Shown one piece after another: positions 54,155-63,482 of a stretch of 64,000 nt of DNA (the stretch's first letter is position 1; every line of letters begins with the position of its first letter). The stretch is taken from NCBI RefSeq assembly GCF_038449125.1, contig NZ_CP151800.1, positions 2,452,406 to 2,516,405 of the forward strand, read 5' to 3'. The translations under genes were made by a program, and so were the position numbers. The notes under the pieces are model-generated. The model did not search any database. It was not told the origin of the DNA and was given only the letters and a program-made list of their open reading frames with translations. The DNA is from Kosakonia sp. BYX6 (GTDB taxonomy: Bacteria > Pseudomonadota > Gammaproteobacteria > Enterobacterales > Enterobacteriaceae).

Positions 54155-57136
54155 ATGCTGGTTAATCTTTGCGACTACAAACAGAGCGTCACGCTGATTG
54201 CCAATAGCGGCGTGCAGTTTCTTGATTTTGGCCTGACGCCGCAGGACGTGGCAAACAGTGGCCGTTTTGTGCGTAAAACCGCCAATGGCCCGCTGCTGCG
54301 GCTTGATTTTGACCTGGTGAATGAGCGTTTCACCCTGCCGAACCGCGAAGGCGGTCAGCCGGAAGTGGTGAAACCTGAAAGCATCCACTCATTGCAATAT
54401 TCGCTGTCGATTTTAGATGGCGTCTGGCTGCCGATCCCGTTCCTGCGTTTTAACCCGCCGCGCACTTTCGTTGAAGGCCCGGATAACTGGGCGCGCGTGC
54501 AGATCCGTAAACTGCCCGAACCGGACAGCGCCGGGAATACGCACCGTATCGCACTGGCGCTCGACAGCCAAATTAACGATAACTCCCCAGCCGCTCTTGC
54601 GCCGCTGGAGAACGATATTCTTAACGGCACCCGTTTTTCGCTGGCCTGGCGCGATGACGAAGTGGCGGATTTTCTCGATCAAACCTGGGTTGATGGTTGG
54701 CTGCGCGAAGCGTTTTTGCAGTACATCACGCAGTATGAAAGCCGCAGCGAGCGCGAAATCAACCAGTCGCTGCGCGGTTTTGAATACCAGGCGCACTGGC
54801 TGAACCTGATGTCGCTGCTCGGCACGCAGTTGCAGGTGCCGGAAGTGAAAATCGTCACACATACGCTCAGCACGCCCGCGATTCCGGTCGATTTGATTTT
54901 GGATGTCGGCAATACCCATACCTGCGGCGTGATCATCGAAGATCACGGCGATGCCAACGATGGCCTGCGCCAGACCGCAGAGTTGCAGGTGCGTTCGCTG
55001 AGCGAACCGCAGTTTCTTAATGAACCGCTGTTTACCAGCCGCCTGGAGTTTTCAGAAGCGCGTTTTGGTAAGCAACACTTCTCTGTGGAAAGTGGGCGCG
55101 AAGACGCCTTCGTCTGGCCGTCCATCGTGCGCGTCGGCGATGAAGCCCGCAAACTGGCAATGCAGCGCATCGGCACCGAAGGCAACAGCGGTATCTCCAG
55201 CCCGCGTCGTTATCTGTGGGATGAAACCCCGGTGTTGCAGGACTGGCGTTTCAGCCAGATGAACAGCAAAACCCAGCGAGAACCGCTGGCGACCGCCTTC
55301 CCGCTGATGAACCTGATGAACGATGAAGGCCAGCCGCTGTACAGCCTGCCGCTGGATGAGCGTTTACCGGTGTTTTCACCGCAATACAGTCGCAGCACGT
55401 TGATGACCCATATGCTGTGCGAACTGTTGTCACAGGCGCTCGGGCAGATCAACAGCGTCGCTACCCGCCTGCGCTTGGGCTTCCCAGCTTCTCCGCGCCA
55501 GTTACGCACCATTATTTTGACCCTGCCTTCGGCAATGCCAAAACAGGAACGCGAGATTTTCCGCCGCCGCATGTTTGAAGCGATCGCGCTGGTGTGGAAA
55601 GCGATGGGCTGGCATCCGCAGGATGAAGATTTTGCCAACAGCAAACAGCAGGAAAAAAGTGTGGTGCCGGTTCCGCACATTCAGATGGAGTGGGACGAAG
55701 CGAGCTGCGGCCAACTGGTGTGGTTGTATAACGAAGCAATCTCCCGCTTTGCCGGGCAGACCGAAACCTTTTTCGCCTCTCTCGCCCGCCCGGATCGCGC
55801 AGAAGCGCCCGGCGCGGTGCAAGGCCGTTCACTGCGCGTGGCGTCGATTGATATCGGCGGCGGCACCACCGATATGGCGATCACCCATTATCAGCTTGAT
55901 GATGGCACCGGCAGCAATGTCAAAATCACCCCGCAACTGCTGTTCCGCGAAGGTTTTAAAGTCGCGGGCGATGACGTGCTGTTGGATATTATTCAGCGTT
56001 GCGTGTTGCCTGCGCTGCAAACGCAGATGCAAAAAGCGGGTATTACCGATGCCGCCGCGATTATGGCGACACTGTTTGGCGACTCCGGGCGCATCGACAC
56101 CCAGGCCGTGCTGCGCCAGCAAACCACGCTGCAACTGTTTATGCCAGTTGGTCATGCGATTCTCGCCGCCTGGGAAGAGAGCGACATCAACGATCCGTTA
56201 GCCGGGTTGTACGCCACCTTCGGCGATCTGCTTAAGCAGCACCCTACCCGCAATGTGATGAACTACCTTAAGCAGGCGATCGATCATGCGCTGCCCGCCG
56301 GTTCGGCGGAGTTCGATGTGCTGGCGGTGCCGCTGCAAGTTAATTTCCGTGAGCTTCAGGACGCGATGCTGGCCGGGCAATTCACCCTCGCCGCGCCGCT
56401 GCATGCCGTTTGCGAAGCCATCAGCCATTATTGTTGCGACGTGCTGTTGATCACCGGTCGTCCCGGTTGTTTACCGGGCGTGCAGGCGCTGATTCGCCAC
56501 CTGCAACCGGTGCCGGTTAACCGCATGATCTGGCTGGATAAATACCGCGTTCACGAGTGGTATCCGTTTAGCCAACAAGGCAAAATCGGCAACCCGAAAT
56601 CGACCGCTGCCGTCGGCGCAATGCTGTGCAGCCTGGCGCTGGATCTGCGCCTGCCGCGCTTTAACTTTAAAGCGGCGGATATTGGCGCCTACTCCACCGT
56701 GCGCTATCTCGGCGTGCTGGATAACGTGGTTAACACGCTGCGCGATGAGAATATCTGGTATCACGATATTGACCTGGACAAGCCCGGCGCAAAGTTGGAC
56801 GCGCGGCTACACTTCCCGCTGCGCGGCAATGTCACGCTCGGTTTCCGCCAGCTTGCCAATGCCCGATGGCCTGCGACACCGCTCTATACGCTGAGCATTA
56901 ACTCGCAGGAGCTGGCAAAAACCATCGCCGGTGACGGCGTGCTGAATGTCCGTTTACAGTTCAGCGGTGGCAACAAACACCTCGGGCCAGAATCGTTCAT
57001 CTTAAGTGAAGCCTGGTTACAGGATGGCACGCCGGTCGCCGCCGACGCGCTAACCTTTAAACTGAATACGCTGGCCGACCGTCGCCATAGCGGAAGCCAT
57101 TACTGGATCGACAGCGGGAGTGTGTACCTGAAATGA
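54155..57136 (+). CDS. srfB: SrfB, actin/Hsp70-fold protein
   Basis: 993 residues from the ATG at 54155 (MLVNLCDYKQSVTL; AGGTGA upstream; an in-frame ATG 12 bp earlier is possible). Two ATPase phosphate motifs are visible: DVGNTHTCGVI near 250 and SIDIGGGTTDMAI near 567, the signature of the actin/Hsp70/FtsA superfamily, embedded in a much larger protein. It is probably a cytoplasmic ATPase. It overlaps srfC by 4 bp, so SrfB and SrfC are likely made in fixed ratio. Confidence 0.9.
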   Translation: MLVNLCDYKQSVTLIANSGVQFLDFGLTPQDVANSGRFVRKTANGPLLRLDFDLVNERFTLPNREGGQPEVVKPESIHSLQYSLSILDGVWLPIPFLRFNPPRTFVEGPDNWARVQIRKLPEPDSAGNTHRIALALDSQINDNSPAALAPLENDILNGTRFSLAWRDDEVADFLDQTWVDGWLREAFLQYITQYESRSEREINQSLRGFEYQAHWLNLMSLLGTQLQVPEVKIVTHTLSTPAIPVDLILDVGNTHTCGVIIEDHGDANDGLRQTAELQVRSLSEPQFLNEPLFTSRLEFSEARFGKQHFSVESGREDAFVWPSIVRVGDEARKLAMQRIGTEGNSGISSPRRYLWDETPVLQDWRFSQMNSKTQREPLATAFPLMNLMNDEGQPLYSLPLDERLPVFSPQYSRSTLMTHMLCELLSQALGQINSVATRLRLGFPASPRQLRTIILTLPSAMPKQEREIFRRRMFEAIALVWKAMGWHPQDEDFANSKQQEKSVVPVPHIQMEWDEASCGQLVWLYNEAISRFAGQTETFFASLARPDRAEAPGAVQGRSLRVASIDIGGGTTDMAITHYQLDDGTGSNVKITPQLLFREGFKVAGDDVLLDIIQRCVLPALQTQMQKAGITDAAAIMATLFGDSGRIDTQAVLRQQTTLQLFMPVGHAILAAWEESDINDPLAGLYATFGDLLKQHPTRNVMNYLKQAIDHALPAGSAEFDVLAVPLQVNFRELQDAMLAGQFTLAAPLHAVCEAISHYCCDVLLITGRPGCLPGVQALIRHLQPVPVNRMIWLDKYRVHEWYPFSQQGKIGNPKSTAAVGAMLCSLALDLRLPRFNFKAADIGAYSTVRYLGVLDNVVNTLRDENIWYHDIDLDKPGAKLDARLHFPLRGNVTLGFRQLANARWPATPLYTLSINSQELAKTIAGDGVLNVRLQFSGGNKHLGPESFILSEAWLQDGTPVAADALTFKLNTLADRRHSGSHYWIDSGSVYLK

Positions 57137-59310
57137 GTGCGAGCGTAAAAACCACCCAGGCATTAACGGCATGGATTAACGAGAATCGCCAACAATCGCC
57201 GCTGCTGGATGATGATGCCGACGCGCTGCTGGCGCGTTTAACCGCCGCTGCAGCCGAAGAAAACGTGCTGAGAGAGGCCGTTGACGCGCCCTGCACCGTT
57301 GGTCTGTATGGTCATTCGCAGGCGGCAAAAGCCCACCTACTCGCTGCGTTATGCGGCAATGGCACCGGACGGCTGAATGTCCGCCCCGGCGAAAAAACGC
57401 TGGATTACTTCACCCATATCAACCCCGGTCATGCGCTGACCAGCATGGCGCTGCGTTTTAGCCAGCACGTTTTGCCGATGGATGAAGGCTTCCCGCTCTG
57501 TTTGCGCATTATCAGCGAAGCCGAACTGGTGCAGATTTTTATTGTCCATGCGCATCAGCAGCCTGATTTGCGGGCAGTGGATAAAGCGGTTATTGAAAAT
57601 CGCGTCGCCAAATGGCGCGCCCTGCGCCAGCCAAACGCGGTTCCGGGGATCACCGCAGAAGAGATTGGCGGTATCGCCCGCTTCTGGCGGTCGGTCGTCC
57701 CTTCCTCGCAACAGCATATGGACGATGCTTTGTGGTACCAGTTCGCCTGTCTGTTACCGTCGCTGGATCTTAGCGCCCGCGCCAGCGCCTGGTCGCTGTT
57801 GTGGGGCGAGCAACAAGAGCTGACGCAGCAGTGGTTTTCATTGGCGCACACGCTGCACCAAACCGGTAACGCCGCAGAACTCGCCGCGCCGCTCAGTATT
57901 CTGGTGGATACCTTTGCGCTGCCGACGGACGGCTTTTTAACCCCCCCTGCCGTTGCCGATGGCGAAGCGATCCACGATGAAGTCGTCGTGCATCCGTGGT
58001 CGGACGATCAACTGCACAACGCAGTCAGTATTCCGCTTGATACCCTCGCGCTGATCACCCGCGAACTGGTGCTGCCGGTGGAAAACAGCGTGTTACCGTC
58101 AGTCGATTTTCTGGATATCCCGGCGGCAGGCCCGCAAGACGGCCAGCCGCTGTGGCGCAGCAAGTGCCGCTGGTTGCTGGAAAATTATCGCCAGCGTTTA
58201 CAGCCGGACGTGCTGATGATTTGCAACGCCACGCTGGAGCGTTCCGAAACCGCCGCGACAGCGCGCGCGTTAGTCAATTGGGTGAAAGAGACGCAATCGG
58301 GCCAGGACACCGCATTACCCGGCCTGGTGTGGGCGATCACGCCGCAGGACGCACGCTTTACGCTGGCGCAAAACCTGGATGAAAGCGTGCAGCAACTGAT
58401 TGGCAAACCCGGTCAGAACTGGGGAACCTTGCAGGCGCTGGATGCCAGCAGCCTGCAACGTCTGCTCGAGTGGCTGGCACAAGCGACTGCGCCGGCTTTG
58501 CGTCAGCAACGGTTAGCCGCCTTGAACGAACGCCACCAGCGTGCGCTGCGCGATCTGCTGCAACCCTGGGTGGTCAGCGCGGAAAAAGACGCCGCCACGC
58601 AGCGTACGCTCGCCGAATCCGTGGTGCGTGAACTGCAAGGCCAGGCCTCGCGTCACGGTGAGTTACTCGAAGGTTTATTGCCGGATATGCAGCAATTCGA
58701 CGCGCTATGGAAAGTGCAGCAGCCGCGCGAAGAGAAAGTCAGCGGCCTGTTTAATGAAGCGATCGATCTGTTTGCCGAATCCGCGGAAAGTGCCGAACCG
58801 CAAGCGTTGTCAAAAGATGTTGGGCAGCAAGCCCATGCGCTGTGGGTGAACCATGTTCGCCAGTGGAGCCGCAACGATGATAACGCCGCGCGTTTGGGGT
58901 TAAGCCCGGCGGCGCTGCGCCAGATGGCGGAGATTGTGATTGTCAGCAGTTATCGCCTGAACCTGCCGGAGCAGTTGCAGAAGATTATGCAGCGCGATAC
59001 CGCCTGTGCCGCCCAGTTGCATGCTGCCATCGGTAACTTTGTCGCTTGGCTGGGTTATGCGTCGGTGCCTCAGGAAAATCGCCCGGCAAGTCGCGTGCAG
59101 AAAGACAGCACCATTTTTGCCACCGCGGCGGTTGGCGTCAGCGAAACTCGTCTGACCCGCCTGAGCGAACAGCCGGTTCATGCCGCCACGCGCTACGTCT
59201 ACGACTGGCTGGTGGCACTGTATAACCGGGCGATCGAAAACATCGGTTACACCCACCCGTTGGATGTCAGCCCGGCCGCGCGTCAGCAATTAAAAACGCT
59301 GCTGCCGTAA
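57133..59310 (+). CDS. srfC: SrfC, putative virulence effector-like P-loop protein
   Basis: 725 residues. Near the N-terminus GLYGHSQAAKAHLLAAL (57-73) has the shape of a P-loop, but the canonical GK[ST] is replaced by AKA, so nucleotide binding is doubtful. The rest is helical and hydrophilic, with heptad-rich stretches in the C-terminal half. It belongs to the virulence-factor family named after Salmonella SrfC. It has no signal peptide. It is last in the operon and followed by a REP cluster. Confidence 0.88.
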   Translation: MSASVKTTQALTAWINENRQQSPLLDDDADALLARLTAAAAEENVLREAVDAPCTVGLYGHSQAAKAHLLAALCGNGTGRLNVRPGEKTLDYFTHINPGHALTSMALRFSQHVLPMDEGFPLCLRIISEAELVQIFIVHAHQQPDLRAVDKAVIENRVAKWRALRQPNAVPGITAEEIGGIARFWRSVVPSSQQHMDDALWYQFACLLPSLDLSARASAWSLLWGEQQELTQQWFSLAHTLHQTGNAAELAAPLSILVDTFALPTDGFLTPPAVADGEAIHDEVVVHPWSDDQLHNAVSIPLDTLALITRELVLPVENSVLPSVDFLDIPAAGPQDGQPLWRSKCRWLLENYRQRLQPDVLMICNATLERSETAATARALVNWVKETQSGQDTALPGLVWAITPQDARFTLAQNLDESVQQLIGKPGQNWGTLQALDASSLQRLLEWLAQATAPALRQQRLAALNERHQRALRDLLQPWVVSAEKDAATQRTLAESVVRELQGQASRHGELLEGLLPDMQQFDALWKVQQPREEKVSGLFNEAIDLFAESAESAEPQALSKDVGQQAHALWVNHVRQWSRNDDNAARLGLSPAALRQMAEIVIVSSYRLNLPEQLQKIMQRDTACAAQLHAAIGNFVAWLGYASVPQENRPASRVQKDSTIFATAAVGVSETRLTRLSEQPVHAATRYVYDWLVALYNRAIENIGYTHPLDVSPAARQQLKTLLP

Positions 59311-59314
59311 CCAA

Positions 59315-59540
59315 GCCGATTAAGGCGCAGCCGCTATTCGGCAAAATGCCCGATGGCGCTGCGCTTATCGGGCCTACACGATACCCGACACCGTAGGCCG
59401 GATAAGGCGTCAGCCGCCATCCGGCAAAACGCCCGATGGCGCTACGCTTATCGGGCCTACATGATCCCCGGCACCGTGTGACGGATACGGCGTCAGCCGC
59501 CATCCGGCAAAGAGCCAGACAGTGCTTCGTTTATCAGGCA
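59315..59540. repeat. Cluster of REP/BIME units downstream of srfC
   Basis: Five or more REP-like units alternate in orientation (ATTAAGGCGCAGCCGC; ATGCCCGATGGCGC; GTAGGCCGGATAAGGCGTC; CGCCCGATGGCGC; ACGGATACGGCGTC), with a repeat period near 105 bp. The cluster reaches into the last codons of the convergent hydrolase gene. Confidence 0.85.
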
Positions 59541-60292
59541 TCCCCGATAAACGACGCAATTGCCTTCGCCAACAACGCAGGTTGTTCCCATGACATTGAA
59601 TGCCCGGCTTGTGGAATGACTTTAAGATCAATGCCCTGCTGCTGCACGCTTTCGGCGTCGCTGTCCGGTAAGGAAAGCTCGCCGAAAATCAGCGTTTTTG
59701 GGCGCGGAAAATTCACAAATAACGTCATCCAGGTCGGTTCGATCCCGTCGACCAGACTTTTCGCGCCCCGCCACACTGCCCAGGGCGCATTGCTTTGCAA
59801 ACACCCTGCCCACGGCGTTTCTTCCTGCGCCAGCATCGCGGCATAACCGCAGGTCACAAAGTCAGCTTCATCCATGGTCATCACCTGGCGGCTGAACATG
59901 CCGCCGCCCGGCGCAAAGTTGGGTTCGGAAACCGCCAGCCCATTGACGCGCCGCGGGATGAGCGACGCAACTTCAATCGCAATGCTGCCGCCCATGCTGT
60001 GGCCGTATAACCAAAAGGCATTAAGCCCAAGATGATCGAACACTTCGACAACCACCTGCGCCTGATCGGACGTGCGATAAGAAAAGCTGGCTGGTCGTTC
60101 ACTGAAACCGCTGCCGGGAAGATCAATCAGCACCGCACTTCTGCCGCCAAATGCCGGGTCGGCAACCACGCGCGGGTATTCATAAGAAGAGGCGCAACCA
60201 AGGCCATGAATAAAAACCACCGGGTCGCCTTTACCCGGTAAAAAATGCCAGCGAACCTGGCCTTGCGCGTGGTGGGAATACAGATTGTCCAT
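59534..60292 (-). CDS. Alpha/beta hydrolase (esterase/lipase-like)
   Basis: 252 residues from the ATG at 60292 (AGGAGA upstream). Oxyanion motif FIHGLGCAS, nucleophile elbow YGHSMGGS (Ser near 104), candidate acid in FGELSLPDSD and His in AGHSMSWEQ complete an alpha/beta-hydrolase triad. The substrate is unknown. It is followed upstream on the same strand by a small ortT-type gene. Confidence 0.83.
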   Translation of the reverse strand: MDNLYSHHAQGQVRWHFLPGKGDPVVFIHGLGCASSYEYPRVVADPAFGGRSAVLIDLPGSGFSERPASFSYRTSDQAQVVVEVFDHLGLNAFWLYGHSMGGSIAIEVASLIPRRVNGLAVSEPNFAPGGGMFSRQVMTMDEADFVTCGYAAMLAQEETPWAGCLQSNAPWAVWRGAKSLVDGIEPTWMTLFVNFPRPKTLIFGELSLPDSDAESVQQQGIDLKVIPQAGHSMSWEQPALLAKAIASFIGDA

Positions 60293-60357
60293 CGGGCTCT
60301 CCTTTTGCGTAATACTGGCATTATATACAGCACTTCCGCGAAAGTTTGCGAGCAACA

Positions 60358-60531
60358 TCAAAACAGTGAAAACAATAACGCCACCGGAAAGCTGATTGGC
60401 CAGGTTGCGCCAACTAACACCGCGCTAAGCAGACGAATTTTGCGGCTCTCTTTCGCAAGAAAAAAGGTCGCGATTGCGCAGAGCACCGCCATAACAGCAT
60501 AGAAAATGAGCAGCTTTATGTAGAGATCCAC
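60358..60531 (-). CDS. OrtT/GhoT-family small membrane toxin (first copy)
   Basis: 57 residues starting at a GTG (AGGAGG 6 nt upstream). It has two membrane helices, about 4-24 and 32-55, separated by KESRKIR, and ends WPISFPVALLFSLF. The length and C-terminus are those of E. coli OrtT (YdcX), a membrane-damaging orphan toxin induced under amino-acid and DNA-precursor stress. A longer in-frame start exists but has no ribosome site. No antitoxin gene is adjacent. Confidence 0.85.
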   Translation of the reverse strand: MDLYIKLLIFYAVMAVLCAIATFFLAKESRKIRLLSAVLVGATWPISFPVALLFSLF

Positions 60532-60606
60532 CGTATGCCTCCTGTCCTTAGGTAAACATTCGTCTAACATGCTGCCTGATTTTTCAAGGCGTTATCGTCT
60601 GTGCCG

Positions 60607-61029
60607 TCACGCTTTCGATATTCGATTTTGCGCCTCATCATAGTGCGCCCTCGCCGCACGAAAATGGTCGGCGGAACTGATTATCCATTGCCATAACGGC
60701 ATCATGCGAATCAGCATTTCTTGCCCTTGTTCAGTCACCGCATAGACCACGCGCGGGTGTTTCTCCTGGTAATCGTGGCGCGAAATTAGCCCGTCCCGCT
60801 CCAGTTGGCGCAATGTGCGCGTTAACATTCGTTGCGTTACCCCTTCCAGACGGCGACCAATTTCCGCGTGGCGCAAAGGCCCACTGGTACCCAAAATATG
60901 CACCACGCCAAGCGACCAGCGGTTGCCTGCATGGGTCAAAATCTCCCTCTTCAAGCCGTCATCGTCGTCGCTTAATTCTTCACAAACCACTTTCGAAAAT
61001 TGCAGCATTGCTTGTCGATCCCACGCCAT
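60607..61029 (-). CDS. HxlR-family transcriptional regulator
   Basis: 140 residues with the HxlR winged helix: NRWSLGVVHILGTSGPLRHAEIGRRLEGVTQRMLTRTLRQLERDGLI. Members respond to aldehydes, quinones or thiol stress. It is divergent from the NmrA-type reductase (83-bp gap) and is its likely repressor. One cysteine (in VVCEEL, residue 16) lies before the recognition domain and could act as a sensor. Confidence 0.88.
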   Translation of the reverse strand: MAWDRQAMLQFSKVVCEELSDDDDGLKREILTHAGNRWSLGVVHILGTSGPLRHAEIGRRLEGVTQRMLTRTLRQLERDGLISRHDYQEKHPRVVYAVTEQGQEMLIRMMPLWQWIISSADHFRAARAHYDEAQNRISKA

Positions 61030-61112
61030 TTCTCCTCCGGTATCATCGGTGTGCCTAATTGAACCCTGCCGTTATTGCATGTCAGGCTGATGCAACACAA
61101 CAGGAGATCAGT

Positions 61113-62051
61113 ATGACGAATTCACATGAAAAATCTGTTTTAGTCCTCGGCGCCGGTGAACTTGGTCTGCCAGTGTTGCGGGCGATGAGCCAAAAAGCAC
61201 AGCAAAATACGCAAACAAAAATCAGCGTGTTGCTGAGAAGCGAAGCTGCGTATGCCGATTCCGGCGCGCGCAAAACCCGGCTTGATGCGCTGGAAAAATG
61301 GGGAATTGGCGTCGTCGTCGGCGATTTACAAGCACAGTCCATTGATGAGCTAAGCGAATGCTTCCGCCCTTTCGACGCAGTAATTAATTGCAGCGGTTTT
61401 GTCGGCGGGCCGGGCACGCAACGTAAAATTACCCAAGCGGTGCTGAACGCAGGCGTGGCGCGCTATTTCCCGTGGCAATTCGGCGTTGATTACGACGTAG
61501 TAGGCAAAGGCAGCGGGCAGCAAGTGTGGGATGAACAGCTTGAGGTGCGCGCGCTTCTGCGCGCGCAAACCGCAACGGAATGGGTGATTGTCTCTACCGG
61601 AATGTTTACCAGTTATCTGTTCGAACCGAGCTTTGGCGTGGTGGACGAAGCCCGCCGCACTGTGTACGGCCTCGGGTCATGGGATTATGCGCTGACACTG
61701 ACCACCCCGGACGATATCGGCACATTGACGGCGGAAATCTTTTTCCATCAACCCCTGTTGCGAAATGAAATTGTGTATATCGCGGGAGATACGCTGACCT
61801 GGCGCGCGCTGGCGGATTTAATGCAGAAACGTTGGGGCGGTGAAATGACGCGGCAATTGCTGGATAACGAAAAGCTGCGCGAGGATGTGCGCAACAACCC
61901 GGATGATGTCGCCGCGAAATATCGCCTCGCCTTTGCGCGGCCTGATGGCGTGGCATGGAACAAGGCGGATACCTTTAATGCGCAGCAGGGAATTGAAACC
62001 ACCACCGCCGCGCAATGGCTTACCGATAATTACGCCAGATCAGAATATTGA
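61113..62051 (+). CDS. NmrA/isoflavone-reductase-like NAD(P)H oxidoreductase
   Basis: 312 residues from the ATG at 61113 (AGGAG upstream). Rossmann motif VLVLGAGELGLPVL (residues 9-22), a middle AVINCSGFVGGPGTQ and RYFPWQFGVDYD, and a C-terminal substrate domain match fungal/bacterial aromatic alcohol reductase and isoflavone-reductase-like proteins. It is under the divergent HxlR gene, pointing to detoxification of a carbonyl or aromatic compound. Its last 12 bp overlap the convergent ortT copy. Confidence 0.84.
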   Translation: MTNSHEKSVLVLGAGELGLPVLRAMSQKAQQNTQTKISVLLRSEAAYADSGARKTRLDALEKWGIGVVVGDLQAQSIDELSECFRPFDAVINCSGFVGGPGTQRKITQAVLNAGVARYFPWQFGVDYDVVGKGSGQQVWDEQLEVRALLRAQTATEWVIVSTGMFTSYLFEPSFGVVDEARRTVYGLGSWDYALTLTTPDDIGTLTAEIFFHQPLLRNEIVYIAGDTLTWRALADLMQKRWGGEMTRQLLDNEKLREDVRNNPDDVAAKYRLAFARPDGVAWNKADTFNAQQGIETTTAAQWLTDNYARSEY

Positions 62052-62213
62052 GAACAACAGCGCAACCGGAAAACTCATCGGCCACGTTGAGCCGACCAAA
62101 AACGCGCTCAACAGGCGGATGCGCTTACGGTCATGGGAAAGGAACCAGGTGATCAGAGCGCAAATCAGCGCCATAACAAAGTAGAAAACCAACATTTTTT
62201 GGTATAACGACAT
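62040..62213 (-). CDS. ortT: OrtT small membrane toxin (second copy)
   Basis: 57 residues beginning MSLYQKMLVFYFVMAL and ending WPMSFPVALLFSIF. It matches E. coli OrtT in length, start (MSLYQ), the loop SHDRKRIRLLSAFLVG and the end. Two membrane helices. The ribosome site is weak. It is closer to E. coli OrtT than the copy at 60358, so this is probably the orthologue and the other a paralogue. The gene is convergent with the reductase and overlaps its stop. Confidence 0.88.
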   Translation of the reverse strand: MSLYQKMLVFYFVMALICALITWFLSHDRKRIRLLSAFLVGSTWPMSFPVALLFSIF

Positions 62214-62347
62214 GACAAACATTAACCCAGAAGTAACAAAACGTGCGCAATATGCTCTTTTTGTTGACATATATCAAGTTTAATTACTTTTCTAAGTTTC
62301 GATGTGAACGTGGATTTTGATCTAACGTCTTGATGAGCAAATGGTTC

Positions 62348-62373
62348 CTCACCATCTCCTGAGAGGTGGTGAG
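62348..62373. other. Stable hairpin between the second hydrolase and ortT
   Basis: CTCACCATCTC and GAGGTGGTGAG form an 11-bp stem (one G-U) with loop CTGA, 45 bp beyond the hydrolase stop. It lacks a T-run on either side, so it may be a weak terminator or an mRNA-stabilising structure. Confidence 0.4.
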
Positions 62374-62417
62374 AAAGGACAATCAAAACCCAGTGATCAA
62401 TTCATGGTGTTGGCGCG

Positions 62418-63284
62418 TTACCAGGCATTGAGATCCGTGATGAATCGCGTCATCTCAGCATGAATATCACCCCAGCAATCACTGACAAGATCGTGCGCAC
62501 AGCCTGGGTATGTAATCAATTGTGCAACCCCTTTCGGGAAGCAGAGGGCGGTCTCTTTTGCGAAGCGGGTCGGAATTATCGGATCTAATTCGCCGTGCAG
62601 CATGAGCGTCGGAACCCGACAGCTACGCAAGCCGGCACGATAGTCGAATCGCCCCATTTCGCCATCGGGACTAAAGAAATGCGCTTGCAGTTCAAGACGC
62701 ATAATCGATTGCCCCAGCTTCGTCATCATCCCGACCGCATCTTTACGCGAATAGAGCGGTATGCAGTGCTGCGTAAATTGGGCGATGCTTGTCTCATTCA
62801 TACTGCTAAACAACGCGTTCGCCGCATTGGCCGCCGCTTCCCCTCCCAGTTCGCCAAACCGGTTAATCACGGCGTCTCGCTCGATATGCGCCGCCGACGA
62901 AACAATAATCAGGCCGGATGCAAGCTCCGGATGCCGCACTGCGGTGGCGAGCGCAACGAAACCACCGAATGACGTCCCAAGCAGAATCGGCTTTTGGATA
63001 TTCAGCACTTCGCAGAATGCCGCCACGTCATCAGCCCACTGATCAAGACACCAGTCCGCCTGATCGCCTGTATCACTTCGGCCCTGCCCACGCTGATCGA
63101 TAAAAATGACCTGCGCGTTTTCGGCCAGTCTCTGCATTTCCGGTTTCAGGTAGCCGTGATCAAACCCCGGCCCGCCATGCAGCACAATAACGGTATTGCG
63201 CTCAGCCAGTTTACCGTTCTCAGCAACAAGCTTTGCGCCATCAACATCGAACCACAACCCTATATCACCCACTGAAATCTGCAT
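62418..63284 (-). CDS. Alpha/beta hydrolase, proline-iminopeptidase-like
   Basis: 288 residues: VLHGGPGFDHGYLKP (oxyanion HGGPG typical of prolyl iminopeptidases and related hydrolases), FIDQRGQGRSD, nucleophile LLGTSFGGFVAL (Ser near 106), acid in HGELDPIIP and His in PGCAHDL. There is no signal peptide. The HGGPG form suggests a peptidase or ester/lactone hydrolase. The gene stands alone on the reverse strand. Confidence 0.85.
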   Translation of the reverse strand: MQISVGDIGLWFDVDGAKLVAENGKLAERNTVIVLHGGPGFDHGYLKPEMQRLAENAQVIFIDQRGQGRSDTGDQADWCLDQWADDVAAFCEVLNIQKPILLGTSFGGFVALATAVRHPELASGLIIVSSAAHIERDAVINRFGELGGEAAANAANALFSSMNETSIAQFTQHCIPLYSRKDAVGMMTKLGQSIMRLELQAHFFSPDGEMGRFDYRAGLRSCRVPTLMLHGELDPIIPTRFAKETALCFPKGVAQLITYPGCAHDLVSDCWGDIHAEMTRFITDLNAW

Positions 63285-63482
63285 TATATAAACCTCTGTT
63301 GGATATACGTAACGCTGGAAAATTCAGCACTGAATCAGGTCAAACTTTGTACGATTCGAATGTATTGAAAAAACGTATGGATAAGTAGCCAGCACTGTTA
63401 ACAAAGTGTAAGGCTTTATGTGAGGTTGGCCGGAGTGAATCGCAGAGGCGTGAGCGTGTCCCCTGCGACGCACAAACTGGGA

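Noticed and set aside
60292-60361. N-terminal extension of the hydrolase at 59534-60292
   Set aside because: The longer frame has no ribosome site, whereas AGGAGA directly precedes the ATG at 60292.
62348-62373. Rho-independent terminator for the 62418-63284 hydrolase
   Set aside because: The stem is strong but no T-run follows on either strand, so it is listed only as a hairpin.
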